DNA of 64,000 nt from Pontederia crassipes (lineage: Eukaryota; Streptophyta; Magnoliopsida; Commelinales; Pontederiaceae): assembly GCA_030549335.1 (NCBI GenBank), contig JAUKPH010000026.1, forward strand, positions 992,001-1,056,000, given 5' to 3'. A model generated the notes under the pieces. It was given only the letters and a program-made list of their open reading frames with translations, ran no database searches and was not told the DNA's origin. Shown in pieces: positions 11,028-25,178 of the stretch (its first letter is position 1; each line of letters begins with the position of its first letter). A program made the position numbers and the translations under genes.

Positions 11028-14000
11028 AAGGGACTCAGGCGCAAATTTTCCGAGGGTGAGAAATTTCGCGCGCTCGCCTTTTACTCGTGTTTTCAGCCAA
11101 GAAGGTCAAAAATGCAAAATTTTTGACGCTGTCAAAAGATGCCAAATTTTCGACGCTATCGTGCCTGTTGATGCATGGTGAGATGATTGGGACGAAAAAA
11201 TGGACTCAGATGAAAATTTTCCGAGTGTGCAAAATTTCGCGCGCGCGCCTTTTACTCGTGTTTTGAGCCAAGAAGGTAAAAAAATGTGAAATTTTTGACG
11301 CTGTCAAAAGATGCCAAATTTTCGACGCTTTCGTGCCTGTTGATGCATGGTGAGATGATTGGGACGAAAAAAGGGTCTCAGGCGCAAATTTTCCGGGGGT
11401 GCGAAATTTCGCACGCGCGCCTTTTACTCGTGTTTTCAGCCAAGAAGGTCAAAAAATGCGAAAATTTTGACGCTGTCAAAAGATGCCAAATTTTCGACAC
11501 TTTCCTGTCTGTTGATGCATGGTAAGATGATTGGGACGAAAAAATGGACTCGGATGAAAATTTTCCGGGGGTGCGAAATTTCGCGAGCGTGCCTTTAACT
11601 CGTGTTTTCAGCCAAGAAGGTCAAAAAATGCGAAATTTTTGACGTTGTCAAAAGATGCCAAATTTTCGACACCTTCTTTCCTATTGATGCATGGTGAGAT
11701 AATTGGGACGAAAAAAAGGACTCAGGCGCAAACTTTCCGGGGGTGAGAAATTTTGCGCGCGCGCCTTTTACTCGTGTTTTCAGCCAAGAAGGTAAAAAAA
11801 TGCGAAATTTTTGACGCTGTCAAAATATGCCAAATTTTCGACGCTATCGTGCATGTTGATGCATGGTGAGATGGTTGGGACGAAAAAATGGACTCAGGCG
11901 CAAATTTTCCGGGGGTGAGAAATTTCGCGCGCGCGCCTTTTAATCGTATTTTCAGCCAAGAAGGTTAAAAAAAGCGAAATTTTTGACGCTGTCAAAAGAT
12001 GCCAAATTTTCGACGCTTTTGTGCCTGTTGATGCATGGTGAGATGATTGGGACGAAAAAAAGGACTCAGGCGCAAATTTTTCGAGGGTGAGAAATTTCGC
12101 GCTCGCGCCTTTTACTCGTGTTTTCAGCCAAGAAGGTAAAAAAATGTGAAATTTTTGCCGCTATCAAAAGATGCCAAATTTTCGACGCTTTCGTGCTTGT
12201 AGATGCATGGTGAGATGATTGGGACGAAAAAAAGGACTCAAGCGCAAATTTTTCAGAGGTGAGAAATTTCGCGCGCGCGCCTTTTGCTCATGTTTTCAGC
12301 CAAGAAGGTCAAAAAATGCGAAATTTTTTACGCTGTCAAAAAATGCCAAATTATCGACGCTATCGTGCTCGTTGATGCATGGTGAGATGATTGGGACGAA
12401 AAAATGGACTCGGATGATAATTTTTCGGGTGTGGGAAATTTCGCGCGCGCCTTTTACTCGTGTTTTCTTCCAAAAAGTTAAAAAAACGCAAAATTTTTGA
12501 CGCTATCAAAAGATGCCAAATTTTCGACGCTTTCGTGTCTGTTGATGCATGGTGAGATGATTGGGACGAAAAAATGGACTCAGGTGCAAATTTTCCTGGG
12601 GTGCGAAATTTCGCGCGCGCGCCTTTTACTCGTGTTTTCAGCCAAGAAGGTTAAAAAATGCGAAGTTTTTGACGCTGTCAAAAGATTCCAAATTTTTTAC
12701 GCTTTCATGCCTATTGATGCATGGTGAGATCATTGGGACGAAAAAAAGGACTTAGGCACAAATTTTTCGGGGGTGCAAAATTTTGCGTGCGCGCCTTCTA
12801 CTCGTGTTTTCAGCTAAGAAGGTCAAAAAATACGAAATTTTTGACGCTGTCAAAAGATGCCAAATTTTCGACACTATCGTGCCTGTTGATGCATGGTGAG
12901 ATGATTGGGACGAAAAAATGGACTCGGATGAAAATTTTCCGGGGGTGCAAAATTTCGCGCGCGCGCCTTTTACTCGTGTTTTCAGCCAAAAAGGTTAAAA
13001 AATGCGAAGTTTTTGACGCTGTCAAAAGATGCCAAATTTTCGACGCTTTCATGCCTGTTGATGCATGGTGAGATGATTGGGACGAAAAAATGGACTCAGA
13101 CACAAATTTTCCGGGGTGCAAAATTTCGCACGCGCACCTTTTACTCGTGTTTTCAGCCAAGAAGGTCAAAAAACGCGAAATTTTTGACGCTGTCAAAAGA
13201 TGCCAAATTTTTGACGCTTTCCTGTCTGTTGATGCATGGTGAGACGATTGGGATGAAAAAATGGACTCGGATGAAAATTTTCCGGGGGTGCGAAATTTCG
13301 CGCGCGCGCCTTTTACTCGTGTTTTCAGCCAAGAAGGTCAAAAAATGCAAAATTTTTGACGCTGTCAAAAGATGCCAAATTTTTGACGCTATCGTGCACG
13401 TTGATGCATGGTGAGATGATTGGGACGAAAAAAAGGACTCAGGCGCAAATTTTTCGGGGGTGCGAAATTTCGCGTGCGCGCGCCTTTTACTTGTGTTTTC
13501 AGCCAAGAAGGTCAAAAAATGCAAAATTTTTTACGCTGTCAAAAGATGACAAATTTTTTACGCTTTCGTACCTATTGATGCATGGTGAGATGATGGGGAC
13601 AAAAAAAAGGACTCAAGCGCAAATTTTCCGGGGGTGCGAAATTTCGCGTGCGCGCCTTTTACTCATGTTTTCAGCCAAGAAGGTCAAAAAATGCGAAATT
13701 TTTGACGCTGTCAAAAGATGCCAAATTTTCGATGCTATCGTGCCTGTTGATGCATGGTGAGATGATTGGGATGAAAAAATGGACTCGGATGAAAATTTTT
13801 CGGGGGTGCGAAATTTGGCGCGGGCGCCTTTTACTCGTGTTTTCAGCCAAGAAGGTCAAAAAATGCGAAATTTTTGACGCTGTCAAAAGATGCCAAATTT
13901 TCGACGCTTTCGTGCCTGTTGATGCATGGTGAGATGATTGGGACAAAAAAATGGACTCGGATGAAAATTTTCCGAGGGTGCGAAATTTCGCGCGCGCGCT

Positions 14001-15590
14001 TTTTACTCGTGTTTTCAGCCAATAAGGTAAAAAAACGCAAAATTTTTTACGTTGTAAAAAGATGCCAAATTTTTTACGCTTTCGTGCCTGTTGATTCATG
14101 GTGAGGTGATTGGGACGAAAAAAAGGACTCACGCGCAAATTTTCCGTGGGTGCGAAATTTCGCGCACGCGCCTCTTACTCGTGTTTTCTGCCAAGAAGGT
14201 CAAAAAATACGAAATTTTTGACGCTGTCAAAAGATGCCAAATTTTCGACGCTATCGTCCCTGTTGATGCATGGTGAGATGATTGGGACGAAAAAAATGGA
14301 CTCGGATGAAAATTTTCCGGGTGTGCGAAAATTCGCGCGCGCGCCTTTTACTCGTGTTTTCAGCCAAGAAGGTCAAAAAATGCGAAATTTATGATGCTGT
14401 CAAAAGATGCCAAATTTTCGACACTTTCGTGCCTATTGATGCATGGTGAGATGATTGGGATAAAAAAAGGACTCAGGCGCAAATTTTTCGGGGGTGCAAA
14501 ATTTCGCGCGCGCGCCTTTTACTCGTGTTTTCAGCCAAGAAGGTCAAAAAATGTGAAATTTTTGACGCTGTCAAAAGATGCCAAATTTTCGACGCTTTCG
14601 TGCTTGTGGATGCATGGTGAGATATTGGGACGAAAAAAAGAACTCAGGCGCAAATTTTTCGGGGGTGAGAAATTTCGCGCGCGCGCCTTTTTCTCGTATT
14701 TTCAGCCAAGAAGGTCAAAAAATGCGAAATTTTTTGACGCTGTCAAAAGATGCCAAATTTTCGACGCTATCGTGCCTGTTGATGCTTGGTGAGATGATTG
14801 GGACGAAAAAATGGACTCGGATGATAATTTTCCGGGTGTGCGAAATTTCGCACGCGCGCCTTTTACTCGTGTTGTCAGCCAAGAAGGTCAAAAAATGCGA
14901 AATTTTTGACGCTATCAAAAGATGCCAAATTTTCGACGCTTTCGTGCCTATTGATGCATGGTGAGATGATTGGGACGAAAAAAAGGACTCAGGCGCAAAT
15001 TTTCCGGGGTGCGAAATTTCGCACGCGCGCCTTTTACTCGTGCTTTCAGCCAAAAAGGTCAAAGAACGCGAAATTTTTGACGCTATCAAAAGATGCCAAA
15101 TTTTCGACGCTTTCATGCCTGTTGATGCATGGTGAGATGATTGGGACGAAAAAATGGACTCGGATGATAATTTTCCGGGTGTGCGAAATTTCGCGCGCGC
15201 TCCTTTTACTCGTGTTTTCAGCCAAGAAGGTCAAAAAACGCGAAATTTTTGACGTTGTCAAAAGATGCCAAATTTTCGACGCTTTCGTGCCTGTTGATGC
15301 ATGGTGAGATGATTGGGACGAAAAAATGGACTCGGATGAAAATTTTCCGAGGGTGCGAAATTTCGCGCGCGCGCTTTTTACTCGTGTTTTCAGCCAAGAA
15401 GGTCAAAAAACGCAAAAAATTTTATGTTGTAAAAAGATGCCAAATTTTCGACGCTTTCGTGCTTGTTGATGCATGGTGAGATGATTGGAACGAAAAAAAG
15501 GACTCAGGCGCAAATTTTCTGGGGGTGCGAAATTTCGCACGCGCGCCTCTTACTCGTATTTTCAGCCAACAAGGTCAAAAAATGCGAAAT
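11028..15590. repeat. A/B monomers without clear higher-order structure
   Basis: About 27 monomers of mixed class A and B. I could not find long constant-offset duplications within this stretch. The monomer at about 11668 carries the private ACACCTTCTTTCC mark that recurs through the HOR domain to the right. CG tracts vary in length (for example short at 12441, long at 13472). No gene or unique sequence is visible. Confidence 0.8.
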
Positions 15591-15810
15591 TTCTGACGCT
15601 GTCAAAAGATGCCAAATTTTCGATGCTTTCCTGTCTGTTGATGCATGGTGAGATGATTGGGATGAAAAAATGGACTCGGATGAAAATTTTCCGGGGGTGC
15701 AAAATTTCGCGCGCGCGCCTTTTACTCGTGTTTTCAGCCAAGATGGTCAAAAAAATGCGAAATTTTTGACGCTGTCAAAAGATGCCAAATTTTCGATGCT
15801 ATCGTGCATT

Positions 15811-16498
15811 TTGATGCATGATGAGATGATTGGGACGAAAAAAAGGACTCAGGCGCAAATTTTCCGGGGGTGCGAAATTTCGCGCGCGCGCGCCTTTTAC
15901 TCGTGTTTTCAGCCAAGAAGGTCAAAAAATGCGAAATTTTTTACGCTGTCAAAAGATGCCAAATTTTCGACGCTTTCGTACATGTTGATGCATGGTGAGA
16001 TGATGGGGATGAAAAAAGGACTCAAGCGCAAATTTTCCGGGGGTGCGAAATTTCGCGCGCGCGCCTTTTACTCGTGTTTTCAGCCAAGAAGGTCAAAAAA
16101 TGCGAAATTTTTGACGCTGTCAAAAGATGCCAAATTTTCGACGCTTTCGTGCTTGTTGATGCATGGTGAGATGATTGGGACGAAAAAAAGGACTCAGGCG
16201 CAAATTTTCGGGGGTGAGAAATTTCGCGCGCGTGCCTTTTTCTCGTGTTTTCAGCCAAGAAGGTCAAAAAATGCGAAATTTTTTGACGCTGTCAAAAGAT
16301 GCCAAATTTTCGACGCTATCGTGCCTGTTGATGCTTGGTGAGATCATTGGGACGAAAAATTGGACTCGGATGATAATTTTCCGGGTGTGCGAAATTTCGC
16401 ACGCGCGCCTTTTACTCGTGTTGTCAGCCAAGAAGGTCAAAAATGCGAAATTTTTGACGCTATCAAAAGATGCCAAATTTTCGATGCTATCGTGCATT
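15811..16498. repeat. 4-monomer unit, copy 1 (688 bp)
   Basis: The start mark TCGTGCATTTTGATGCATGA recurs 688 bp later at 16499, and the following monomers align at offsets of 688-690. Private marks include CGCGCGCGCGCC, CAAATTTTCGGGGGTGAG and GTTGATGCTTGGTGAG. Confidence 0.85.
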
Positions 16499-17188
16499 TT
16501 GATGCATGATGAGATGATTGGGACGAAAAAAAGGACTCAGGCGCAAATTTTCCGGGGGTGCGAAATTTCGCGCGCGCGCGCCTTTTACTCGTGTTTTCAG
16601 CCAAGAAGGTCAAAAAATGCGAAATTTTTGACGCTGTCAAAAGATGCCAAGTTTTCGACGCTTTCGTGCCTGTGTTGATGCATGGTGAGATGATTGGGAT
16701 GAAAAAAGGACTCAGGCGCAAATTTTTCGGGGGTGCGAAATTTCGCGCGCGCGCCTTTTACTCGTGTTTTCAGCCAAGAAGATCAAAAAATGCGAAATTT
16801 TTGACGCTGTCAAAAGATGCCAAATTTTCGACGCTTTCGTGCTTGTTGATGCATGGTGAGATGATTGGGACGAAAAAAAGGACTCAGGCGCAAATTTTCG
16901 GGGGTGAGAAATTTCGCGCGCGTGCCTTTTTCTCGTGTTTTCAGCCAAGAAGGTCAAAAAATGCGAAATTTTTTGACGCTGTCAAAAGATGCCAAATTTT
17001 CGACGCTATCGTGCCTGTTGATGCTTGGTGAGATCATTGGGACGAAAAATTGGACTCGGATGATAATTTTCCAGGTGTGCGAAATTTCGCACGCGCGCCT
17101 TTTACTCGTGTTGTCAGCCAAGAAGGTCAAAAATGCGAAATTTTTGACGCTATCAAAAGATGCCAAATTTTCGACGCTTTCGTGCCTA
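16499..17188. repeat. 4-monomer unit, copy 2 (690 bp)
   Basis: This follows the first copy directly and differs at few sites, including GCCTGTGTTGATGC (two extra bases) and CCAAGAAGATC. The same marks appear in each full HOR copy to the right near 23.6, 27.25 and 31.05 kb, so this second copy is the HOR-like version. Confidence 0.84.
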
Positions 17189-17748
17189 TTGATGCATGGT
17201 GAGATGATTGGGACGAAAAAAAGGACTCAGGCGCAAATTTTCCGGGGTGCGAAATTTCGCACGCGCGCCTTTTACTCGTGTTTTCAGCCAAAAAGGTCAA
17301 AGAACGCGAAATTTTTGACGCTATCAAAAGATGCCAAATTTTCGACGCTTTCGTGCCTGTTGATGCATGGTGAGACGATTGGGACGAAAAAATGGACTCG
17401 GATGATAATTTTCTAGGTGTGCGAAATTTCGCGCGCGCGCCTTTTACTCGTGTTTTCAGCCAAGAAGGTCAAAAAACGCAAAATTTTTTATGCTGTCAAA
17501 AGATGCCAAAATTTGATGCTTTCCTGTCTGTTGATGCATAGTGAGATGATTGGGATGAAAAAATGGACTCGGATGAAAATTTTCCGGGGGTGCAAAATTT
17601 CGCGCGCGTGCCTTTAACTCGTGTTTTCAGCCAAGAAGGTCAAAAAACGCGAAATTTTTGATGCTGTCAAAAGATGCCAAATTTTTGACGCTATCGTGCA
17701 TGTTGATGCATGGTGAGATGATTGGGACGAAAAAAAGGACTCAGGCGC

Positions 17749-17809
17749 AAATTTTCCGGGTTGCAAAATTTCGCGCGCAAATTTTCCGGGGTTGCAAAAT
17801 TTCGCGCGC
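17749..17809. repeat. Direct microduplication inside a monomer (about 30 bp)
   Basis: AAATTTTCCGGGTTGCAAAA and the following TTTCGCGCGC are repeated directly, the second time with GGGG. The first begins at 17749, the second at 17779. It spans the GGGGG-to-CG-tract part of the monomer and adds about 30 bp. Confidence 0.92.
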
Positions 17810-18074
17810 GCCTTTTACTCGTGTTTTCAGCCAAGAAGGTCAAAAAATGCGAAATTTTTGACGTTGTCAAAAGATGCCAAATTTTCGACACCTTCTTTCC
17901 TGTTGATGCATGGTGAGATAATTGGGACGAAAAATAGGACTCAGGCGCAAACTTTCCGGGGGTGAGAAATTTCGCGCGCGCGCCTTTTACTCGTGTTTTC
18001 AACCAAGAAGGTCAAAAAATGCAAAATTTTTGATGCTCTCAAAAGATGCCAAATTTTCGACGCTATCATGCATG

Positions 18075-19648
18075 TTGATGCATGGTGAGATGATTGGAAC
18101 GAAAAAAAGGGCTCGGATGAAAATTTTCCTGGGGTGAGAAATTTCGCGCGCGCGCCTTTTACTCGTGTTTTCAGCCAAGAAGGTAAAAAAATGCGAAATT
18201 TTTGACGCTGTCAAAAGATGCCAAATTTTCGACGCTATCGTGCCTGTTGATGCATGGTGAGATGATTGGGACGAAAAATTGGACTCGGATGAAAATTTTC
18301 CGGGGGTGCGAAATTTCGCGCGCGCGCCTTTTACTCGTGTTTTCAGCCAAGAAGGTTAAAAAATGCGAAATTTTTTACACTATCAAAAGAAGCCAAATTT
18401 TCGACGGTTTCCTGTTTGTTGATGCATGGTAGGATGATTGGGACGAAAAAAGGACTCAGGCGCAAATTTTCCGGGTGTGCGAAATTTCGCGCGCGCGCCT
18501 TGTACTCGTGTTTTCAGCCAAGAAGGTAAAAAAACGCGAAATTTTTGACGCTGTCAAAAGATGCCAAATTTTCGACGCTATCGTGCATGTTGATGCATGG
18601 TGAGATGATTGGGACGAAAAAAAGGACTCAGGCGCAAATTTTTCGGGGGTGCAAAATTTCGCACGCGCGCCTTTTACTCGTGTTTTCAGCCAAGAAGGTC
18701 AAAAAACGCGAAATTTTTGACGCTATCAAAAGATGCCAAATTTTCGACGCTTTCGTGCCTGTTGATGCATGGTGAGACGATTGGGACGAAAAAATGGACT
18801 CGGATGATAATTTTCTAGGTGTGCGAAATTTCGCGCGCGCGCCTTTTACTCGTGTTTTCAGCCAAGAAGGTCAAAAAACGCAAAATTTTTTATGCTGTCA
18901 AAAGATGCCAAAATTTGATGCTTTCCTGTCTGTTGATGCATAGTGAGATGATTGGGATGAAAAAATGGACTCGGATGAAAATTTTCCGGGGGTGCAAAAT
19001 TTCGCGCGCGAGCCTTTTACTCGTGTTTTCAGCCAAGAAGGTCAAAAAATGCGAAGTTTTTGACGCTGTCAAAAGATTCCAAATTTTTTACGCTTTCGTG
19101 CCAATTGATGCATGGTGAGATCATTGGGACGAAAAAAAGGACTCAGGCGCAAATTTTTCGGGGGTGCGAAATTTCGCGCGCGCGCCTTTTACTCGTGTTT
19201 TCAGCCAAGAAGGTCAAAAAACGCCAAATTTTTGATGCTGTCAAAAGATGCCAAATTTTTGACGCTATCGTGCATGTTGATGCATGGTGAGATGATTGGG
19301 ACGAAAAAAAGGACTCAGGCGCAAATTTTCCGGGTTGCAAAATTTCGCGCGCAAATTTTCCGGGGTTGCAAAATTTCGCGCGCGCCTTTTACTCGTGTTT
19401 TCAGCCAAGAAGGTCAAAAAATGCGAAATTTTTGACGTTGTCAAAAGATGCCAAATTTTCGACACCTTCTTTCCTGTTGATGCATGGTGAGATAATTGGG
19501 ACGAAAAATAGGACTCAGGCGCAAACTTTCCGGGGGTGAGAAATTTCGCGCGCGCGCCTTTTACTCGTGTTTTCAACCAAGAAGGTCAAAAAATGCAAAA
19601 TTTTTGATGCTCTCAAAAGATGCCAAATTTTCGACGCTATCATGCATG
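18075..19648. repeat. HOR copy, 9-monomer version (1574 bp)
   Basis: HOR copies are phased here on the monomer containing GGAACGAAAAAAAGGGCTCGG, preceded by ATCATGCATGTTGATGC. This anchor occurs at monomer starts 18075, 19649, 21711, 25179, 28815 and 32626. The present copy is 1574 bp, or 9 x 172 plus about 26 bp; the excess matches the microduplication inside. Relative to the 22-monomer version, 13 monomers are missing. Confidence 0.85.
19323..19383. repeat. Direct microduplication, second occurrence
   Basis: Same structure as at 17749, displaced by 1574 bp, with the same three-G first half. Confidence 0.92.
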
Positions 19649-21710
19649 TTGATGCATGGTGAGATGATTGGAACGAAAAAAAGGGCTCGGATGAAAATTT
19701 TCCTGGGGTGAGAAATTTCGCGCGCGCGCCTTTTACTCGTGTTTTCAGCCAAGAAGGTAAAAAAATGCGAAATTTTTGACGCTGTCAAAAGATGCCAAAT
19801 TTTCGACGCTATCGTGCCTGTTGATGCATGGTGAGATGATTGGGACGAAAAAATGGACTCGGATGAAAATTTTCCGGGGGTGCGAAATTTCGCGCGCGCG
19901 CCTTTTACTCGTGTTTTCAGCCAAGAAGGTTAAAAAATGCGAAATTTTTTACGCTATCAAAAGAAGCCAAATTTTCGACGGTTTCCTGTTTGTTGATGCA
20001 TGGTAGGATGATTGGGACGAAAAAAGGACTCAGGCGCAAATTTTCCGGGTGTGCGAAATTTCGCGCGCGCGCCTTGTACTCGTGTTTTCAGCCAAGAAGG
20101 TAAAAAAACGCGAAATTTTTGACGCTGTCAAAAGATGCCAAATTTTCGACGCTATCGTGCATGTTGATGCATGGTGAGATGATTGGGACGAAAAAAAGGA
20201 CTCAGGCGCAAATTTTTCGGGGGTGCAAAATTTCGCACGCGCGCCTTTTACTCGTGTTTTCAGCCAAGAAGGTCAAAAAACGCGAAATTTTTGACGCTAT
20301 CAAAAGATGCCAAATATTCGACGCTTTCGTGCCTATTAATGCATGGTGAGATGATTGGGACGAAAAAATGGACTCGGATGAAAATTTTCCGGGGGTGCAA
20401 AATTTCGCGCGCGCGCCTTTTACTCATGTTTTCAGCCAAGAAGGTCAAAAAATGTGAAGTTTTTGACGCTGTCAAAAGATTCCAAATTTTTTACGCTTTC
20501 GTGCCTATTGATGCATGGTGAGATCATTGGGACGAAAAAAAGGACTCTGGCGCAAATTTTCCGGGGGTGCAAAATTTCGCGCGCGCGCCTTTTACTCGTG
20601 TTTTCAGTCAAGAAGGTCAAAAAACGCGAAATTTTTGACGCTATCAAAAGATGCCAAATTTTCGACGCTATCGTGCATGTTGATGCATGGTGAGATGATT
20701 GGGACGAAAAAAAGGACTCAGGTGCAAATTTTCCGGGGCTGCGAAATTTCGCGCGCGTGCCTTTAACTTGTGTTTTCAGCCAAGAAGGTCAAAAAACGCG
20801 AAATTTTTGACGTTGTCAAAAGATGCCAAATTTTTGACACCTTCTTTCCAGTTGATGCATGGTGAGATAATTGGGACAAAAAAAGGACTCAGGCGCAAAC
20901 TTTCCGGGGTGAGAAATTTCGCGCGCGCGCCTTTTACTCGTGTTTTCAGCCAAGAAGGTCAAAAAATGCGAAATTTTTGATGCTGTCAAAAGATGCCAAA
21001 TTTTCGACGCTATCGTGCATGTTGATGCATGGTGAGATGATTGGGACGAAAAAAAGGACTCGGATGAAAATTTTCCTGGGGTGAGAAATTTTGCACGGAC
21101 GCCTTTTACTCGTGTTTTCAGCCAAGAAGGTCAAAAAATGCGAAATTTCTGACGCTGTCAAAAGATGCCAAATTTTCGATGCTTTCCTGTCTGTTGATGC
21201 ATGGTGAGATGATTGGGATGAAAAAATGGACTCGGATGAAAATTTTCCGGGGGTGCGAAATTTCGCGCGCGCGCCTTTTACTCGTGTTTTCAACCAAGAT
21301 GGTCAAAAAATGCGAAATTTTTGACGCTGTCAAAAGATGCCAAATTTTCGATGCTATCGTGCATTTTGATGCATGATGAGATGATTGGGACGAAAAAAAG
21401 GACTCAGGCGCAAATTTTCCGGGGGTGCGAAATTTCGCGCGTGCGCGCCTTTTACTCGTGTTTTCAGCCAAGAAGGTCAAAAAATGCGAAATTTTTTACG
21501 CTGTCAAAAGATGCCAAATTTTCGACGCTTTCGTACATGTTGATGCATGGTGAGATGATGGGGATGAAAAAAGGACTCAAGCGCAAATTTTCCGGGGGTG
21601 CGAAATTTCGCGCGCGCGCCTTTTACTCGTGTTTTCAGCCAAGAAGGTCAAAAAATGCGAAATTTTTGACACTGTCAAAAGATGCCAAATTTTCGAGGCT
21701 ATCGTGCATG
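19649..21710. repeat. HOR copy, 12-monomer version (2062 bp)
   Basis: Anchor to anchor 2062 bp, or 12 x 172 minus 2. It matches the full HOR (28815 onward) at an offset of 9166 through about 21680, then jumps back to the anchor monomer. It therefore lacks the HOR's last ten monomers, including the microduplication, which explains the absence of the extra bases. Confidence 0.85.
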
Positions 21711-24700
21711 TTGATGCATGGTGAGATGATTGGAACGAAAAAAAGGGCTCGGATGAAAATTTTCCTGGGGTGAGAAATTTCGCGCGCGCGCCTTTTACTC
21801 GTGTTTTCAGCCAAGAAGGTAAAAAAATGCGAAATTTTTGACGCTGTCAAAAGATGCCAAATTTTCGACGCTATCGTGCCTGTTGATGCATGGTGAGATG
21901 ATTGGGACGAAAAAATGGACTCGGATGAAAATTTTCCGGGGGTGCGAAATTTCGCGCGCGCGCCTTTTACTCGTGTTTTCAGCCAAGAAGGTTAAAAAAT
22001 GCGAAATTTTTTACGCTATCAAAAGAAGCCAAATTTTCGACGGTTTCCTGTTTGTTGATGCATGGTAGGATGATTGGGACGAAAAAAGGACTCAGGCGCA
22101 AATTTTCCGGGTGTGCGAAATTTCGCGCGCGCGCCTTGTACTCGTGTTTTCAGCCAAGAAGGTAAAAAAACGCGAAATTTTTGACGCTGTCAAAAGATGC
22201 CAAATTTTCGACGCTTTCGTGCCTATTGATGCATGGTGAGATCATTGGGACGAAAAAAAGGACTCTGGCGCAAATTTTCCGGGGGTGCAAAATTTCGCGC
22301 GCGCGCCTTTTACTCGTGTTTTCAGTCAAGAAGGTCAAAAAACGCGAAATTTTTGATGCTATCAAAAGATGCCAAATTTTCGACGCTATCGTGCATGTTG
22401 ATGCATGGTGAGATGATTGGGACGAAAAAAAGGACTCAGGTGCAAATTTTCCGGGGGTGCGAAATTTCGCGCGCGTGCCTTTAACTTGTGTTTTCAGCCA
22501 AGAAGGTCAAAAAACGCGAAATTTTTGACGTTGTCAAAAGATGCCAAATTTTTTACACCTTCTTTCCAGTTGATGCATGGTGAGATAATTGGGACAAAAA
22601 AAAGGACTCAGGCGCAAACTTTCCGGGGTGAGAAATTTCGCGCGCGCGCCTTTTACTCGTGTTTTCAGCCAAGAAGGTCAAAAAATGCGAAATTTTTGAT
22701 GCTGTCAAAAGATGCCAAATTTTCGACGCTATCGTGCATGTTGATGCATGGTGAGATGATTGGGATGAAAAAAAGGACTCGGATGAAAATTTTCCTGGGG
22801 TGAGAAATTTCGCACGGACGCCTTTTACTCGTGTTTTCAGCCAAGAAGGTCAAAAAATGCGAAATTTCTGACGCTGTCAAAAGATGCCAAATTTTCGATG
22901 CTTTCCTGTCTGTTGATGCATGGTGAGATGATTGGGATGAAAAAATGGACTCGGATGAAAATTTTCCGGGGGTGCGAAATTTCGCGCGCGCGCTTTTTAC
23001 TCGTGTTTTCAGCCAAGATGGTCAAAAAATGCGAAATTTTTGACGCTGTCAAAAGATGCCAAATTTTTGATGCTATCGTGCATTTTGATGCATTATGAGA
23101 TGATTGGGACGAAAAAAAGGACTCAGGCGCAAATTTTCCGGGGGTGCGAAATTTCGCGCGCGCGCGCCTTTTACTCGTGTTTTCAGCCAAGAAGGTCAAA
23201 AAATGCGAAATTTTTTACGCTGTCAAAAGATGCCAAATTTTCGACGCTTTCGTACATGTTGATGCATGGTGAGATGATGGGGATGAAAAAAGGACTCAAG
23301 CGCAAATTTTCCGGGGGTGCGAAATTTCGCGCGCGCGCCTTTTACTCGTGTTTTCAGCCAAGAAGGTCAAAAAATGCGAAATTTTTGACGCTGTCAAAAG
23401 ATGCCAAATTTTCGACGCTATCGTGCCTGTTGATGCATGGTGAGATGATTGGGACGAAAAAATGGACTCGGATGAAAATTTTCCGGGTGTGCGAAAATTC
23501 GCTGCGCGCGCCTTTTACTCGTGTTTTCAACCAAGAAGGTAAAAAAACGCGAAATTTATGACGCTGTCAAAAGATGCCAAGTTTTCGACGCTTTCGTGCC
23601 TGTGTTGATGCATGGTGAGATGATTGGGATGAAAAAAGGACTCAGGCGCAAATTTTTCGGGGGTGCGAAATTTCGCGCGCGCGCCTTTTACTCGTGTTTT
23701 CAGCCAAGAAGATCAAAAAATGCGAAATTTTTGACGCTGTCAAAAGATGCCAAATTTTCGACGCTTTCGTGCTTGTTGATGCATGGTGAGATGATTGGGA
23801 CGAAAAAAAGGACTCAGGCGCAAATTTTCGGGGGTGAGAAATTTCGCGCGCGTGCCTTTTTCTCGTGTTTTCAGCCAAGAAGGTCAAAAAATGCGAAATT
23901 TTTTGACGCTGTCAAAAGATGCCAAATTTTCGACGCTATCGTGCCTGTTGATGCTTGGTGAGATGATTGGGACGAAAAATTGGACTCGGATGATAATTTT
24001 CCGGGTGTGCGAAATTTCGCACGCGCGCCTTTTACTCGTGTTGTCAGCCAAGAAGGTCAAAAATGCGAAATTTTTGACGCTATCAAAAGATGCCAAATTT
24101 TCGACGCTTTCGTGCCTATTGATGCATGGTGAGATGATTGGGACGAAAAAAAGGACTCAGGCGCAAATTTTCCGGGGTGCGAAATTTCGCACGCGCGCCT
24201 TTTACTCGTGTTTTCAGCCAAAAAGGTCAAAGAACGCGAAATTTTTGACGCTATCAATAGATGCCAAATTTTCGACGCTTTCGTGCCTGTTGATGCATGG
24301 TGAGACGATTGGGACGAAAAAATGGACTCGGATGATAATTTTCTAGGTGTGCGAAATTTCGCGCGCGCGCCTTTTACTCGTGTTTTCAGCCAAGAAGGTC
24401 AAAAAACGCAAAATTTTTGATGCTGTCAAAAGATGCCAAAATTTTGATGCTTTCCTGTCTGTTGATGCATAGTGAGATGATTGGGATGAAAAAATGGACT
24501 CGGATGAAAATTTTCCGGGGGTGCGAAATTTCGCTCGCGAGCCTTTTACTCGTGTTTTCAGCCAAGAAGGTCAAAAAATGCGAAGTTTTTGACGCTGTCA
24601 AAAGATTCCAAATTTTTTACGCTTTCGTGCCAATTGATGCATGGTGAGATCATTGGGACGAAAAAAAGGACTCAGGCGCAAATTTTTCGGGGGTGCGAAA

Positions 24701-25178
24701 TTTCGCGTGCGCGCCTTTTACTCGTGTTTTCAGCCAAGAAGGTCAAAAATCGCCAAATTTTTTATGCTGTCAAAAGATGCCAAATTTTTTACGCTATCGT
24801 GCATGTTGATGCATGGTGAGATGATTGGGACGAAAAAAAGGACTCAGGCGCAAATTTTCCGGGGTTGCAAAATTTCGCGCGCAAATTTTCCGGGGTTGCA
24901 AAATTTCGCGCGCGCCTTTTACTCGTGTTTTCAGCCAAGAAGGTCAAAAAATGCGAAATTTTTGACGTTGTCAAAAGATGCCAAATTTTCGACACCTTCT
25001 TTCCTGTTGATGCATGGTGAGATAATTGGGACGAAAAAAAGGACTCAGGCGCAAACTTTCCGGGGGTGAGAAATTTCGCGCGCGCGCCTTTTACTCGTGT
25101 TTTCAACCAAGAAGGTCAAAAAATGCAAAATTTTTTATGCTCTCAAAAGATGCCAAATTTTCGACGCTATCATGCATG
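21711..25178. repeat. HOR copy, 20-monomer version (3468 bp)
   Basis: Anchor to anchor 3468 bp, 20 x 172 plus 28. It matches the next copy at an offset of 3468 near the start and 3636-3640 from 22417 on, so monomers are missing near 22.2 kb. One monomer carries GAAAATTCGCTGCGCGCG near 23500, absent from the other copies. Confidence 0.86.
24852..24913. repeat. Direct microduplication, third occurrence (31 bp)
   Basis: Both halves here read CCGGGGTTGC, so the period is 31 bp (24852 and 24883). Confidence 0.92.

Larger units (their letters stand above)
15590..18074. repeat. Left edge of the 22-monomer HOR domain (partial copy)
   Basis: From about 15590 the monomer order follows that of about 30310-32625 in the full HOR: GAAATTTCTGACGC, then TGCATTTTGATGCATGATGAG, GATGATGGGGATG, GCTTGGTGAGAT with GATGATAATTTTCC, then the 31-bp-type microduplication. 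It contains a local 4-monomer duplication (15811-17188) and lacks one monomer near 17620 relative to the full HOR. Confidence 0.78.
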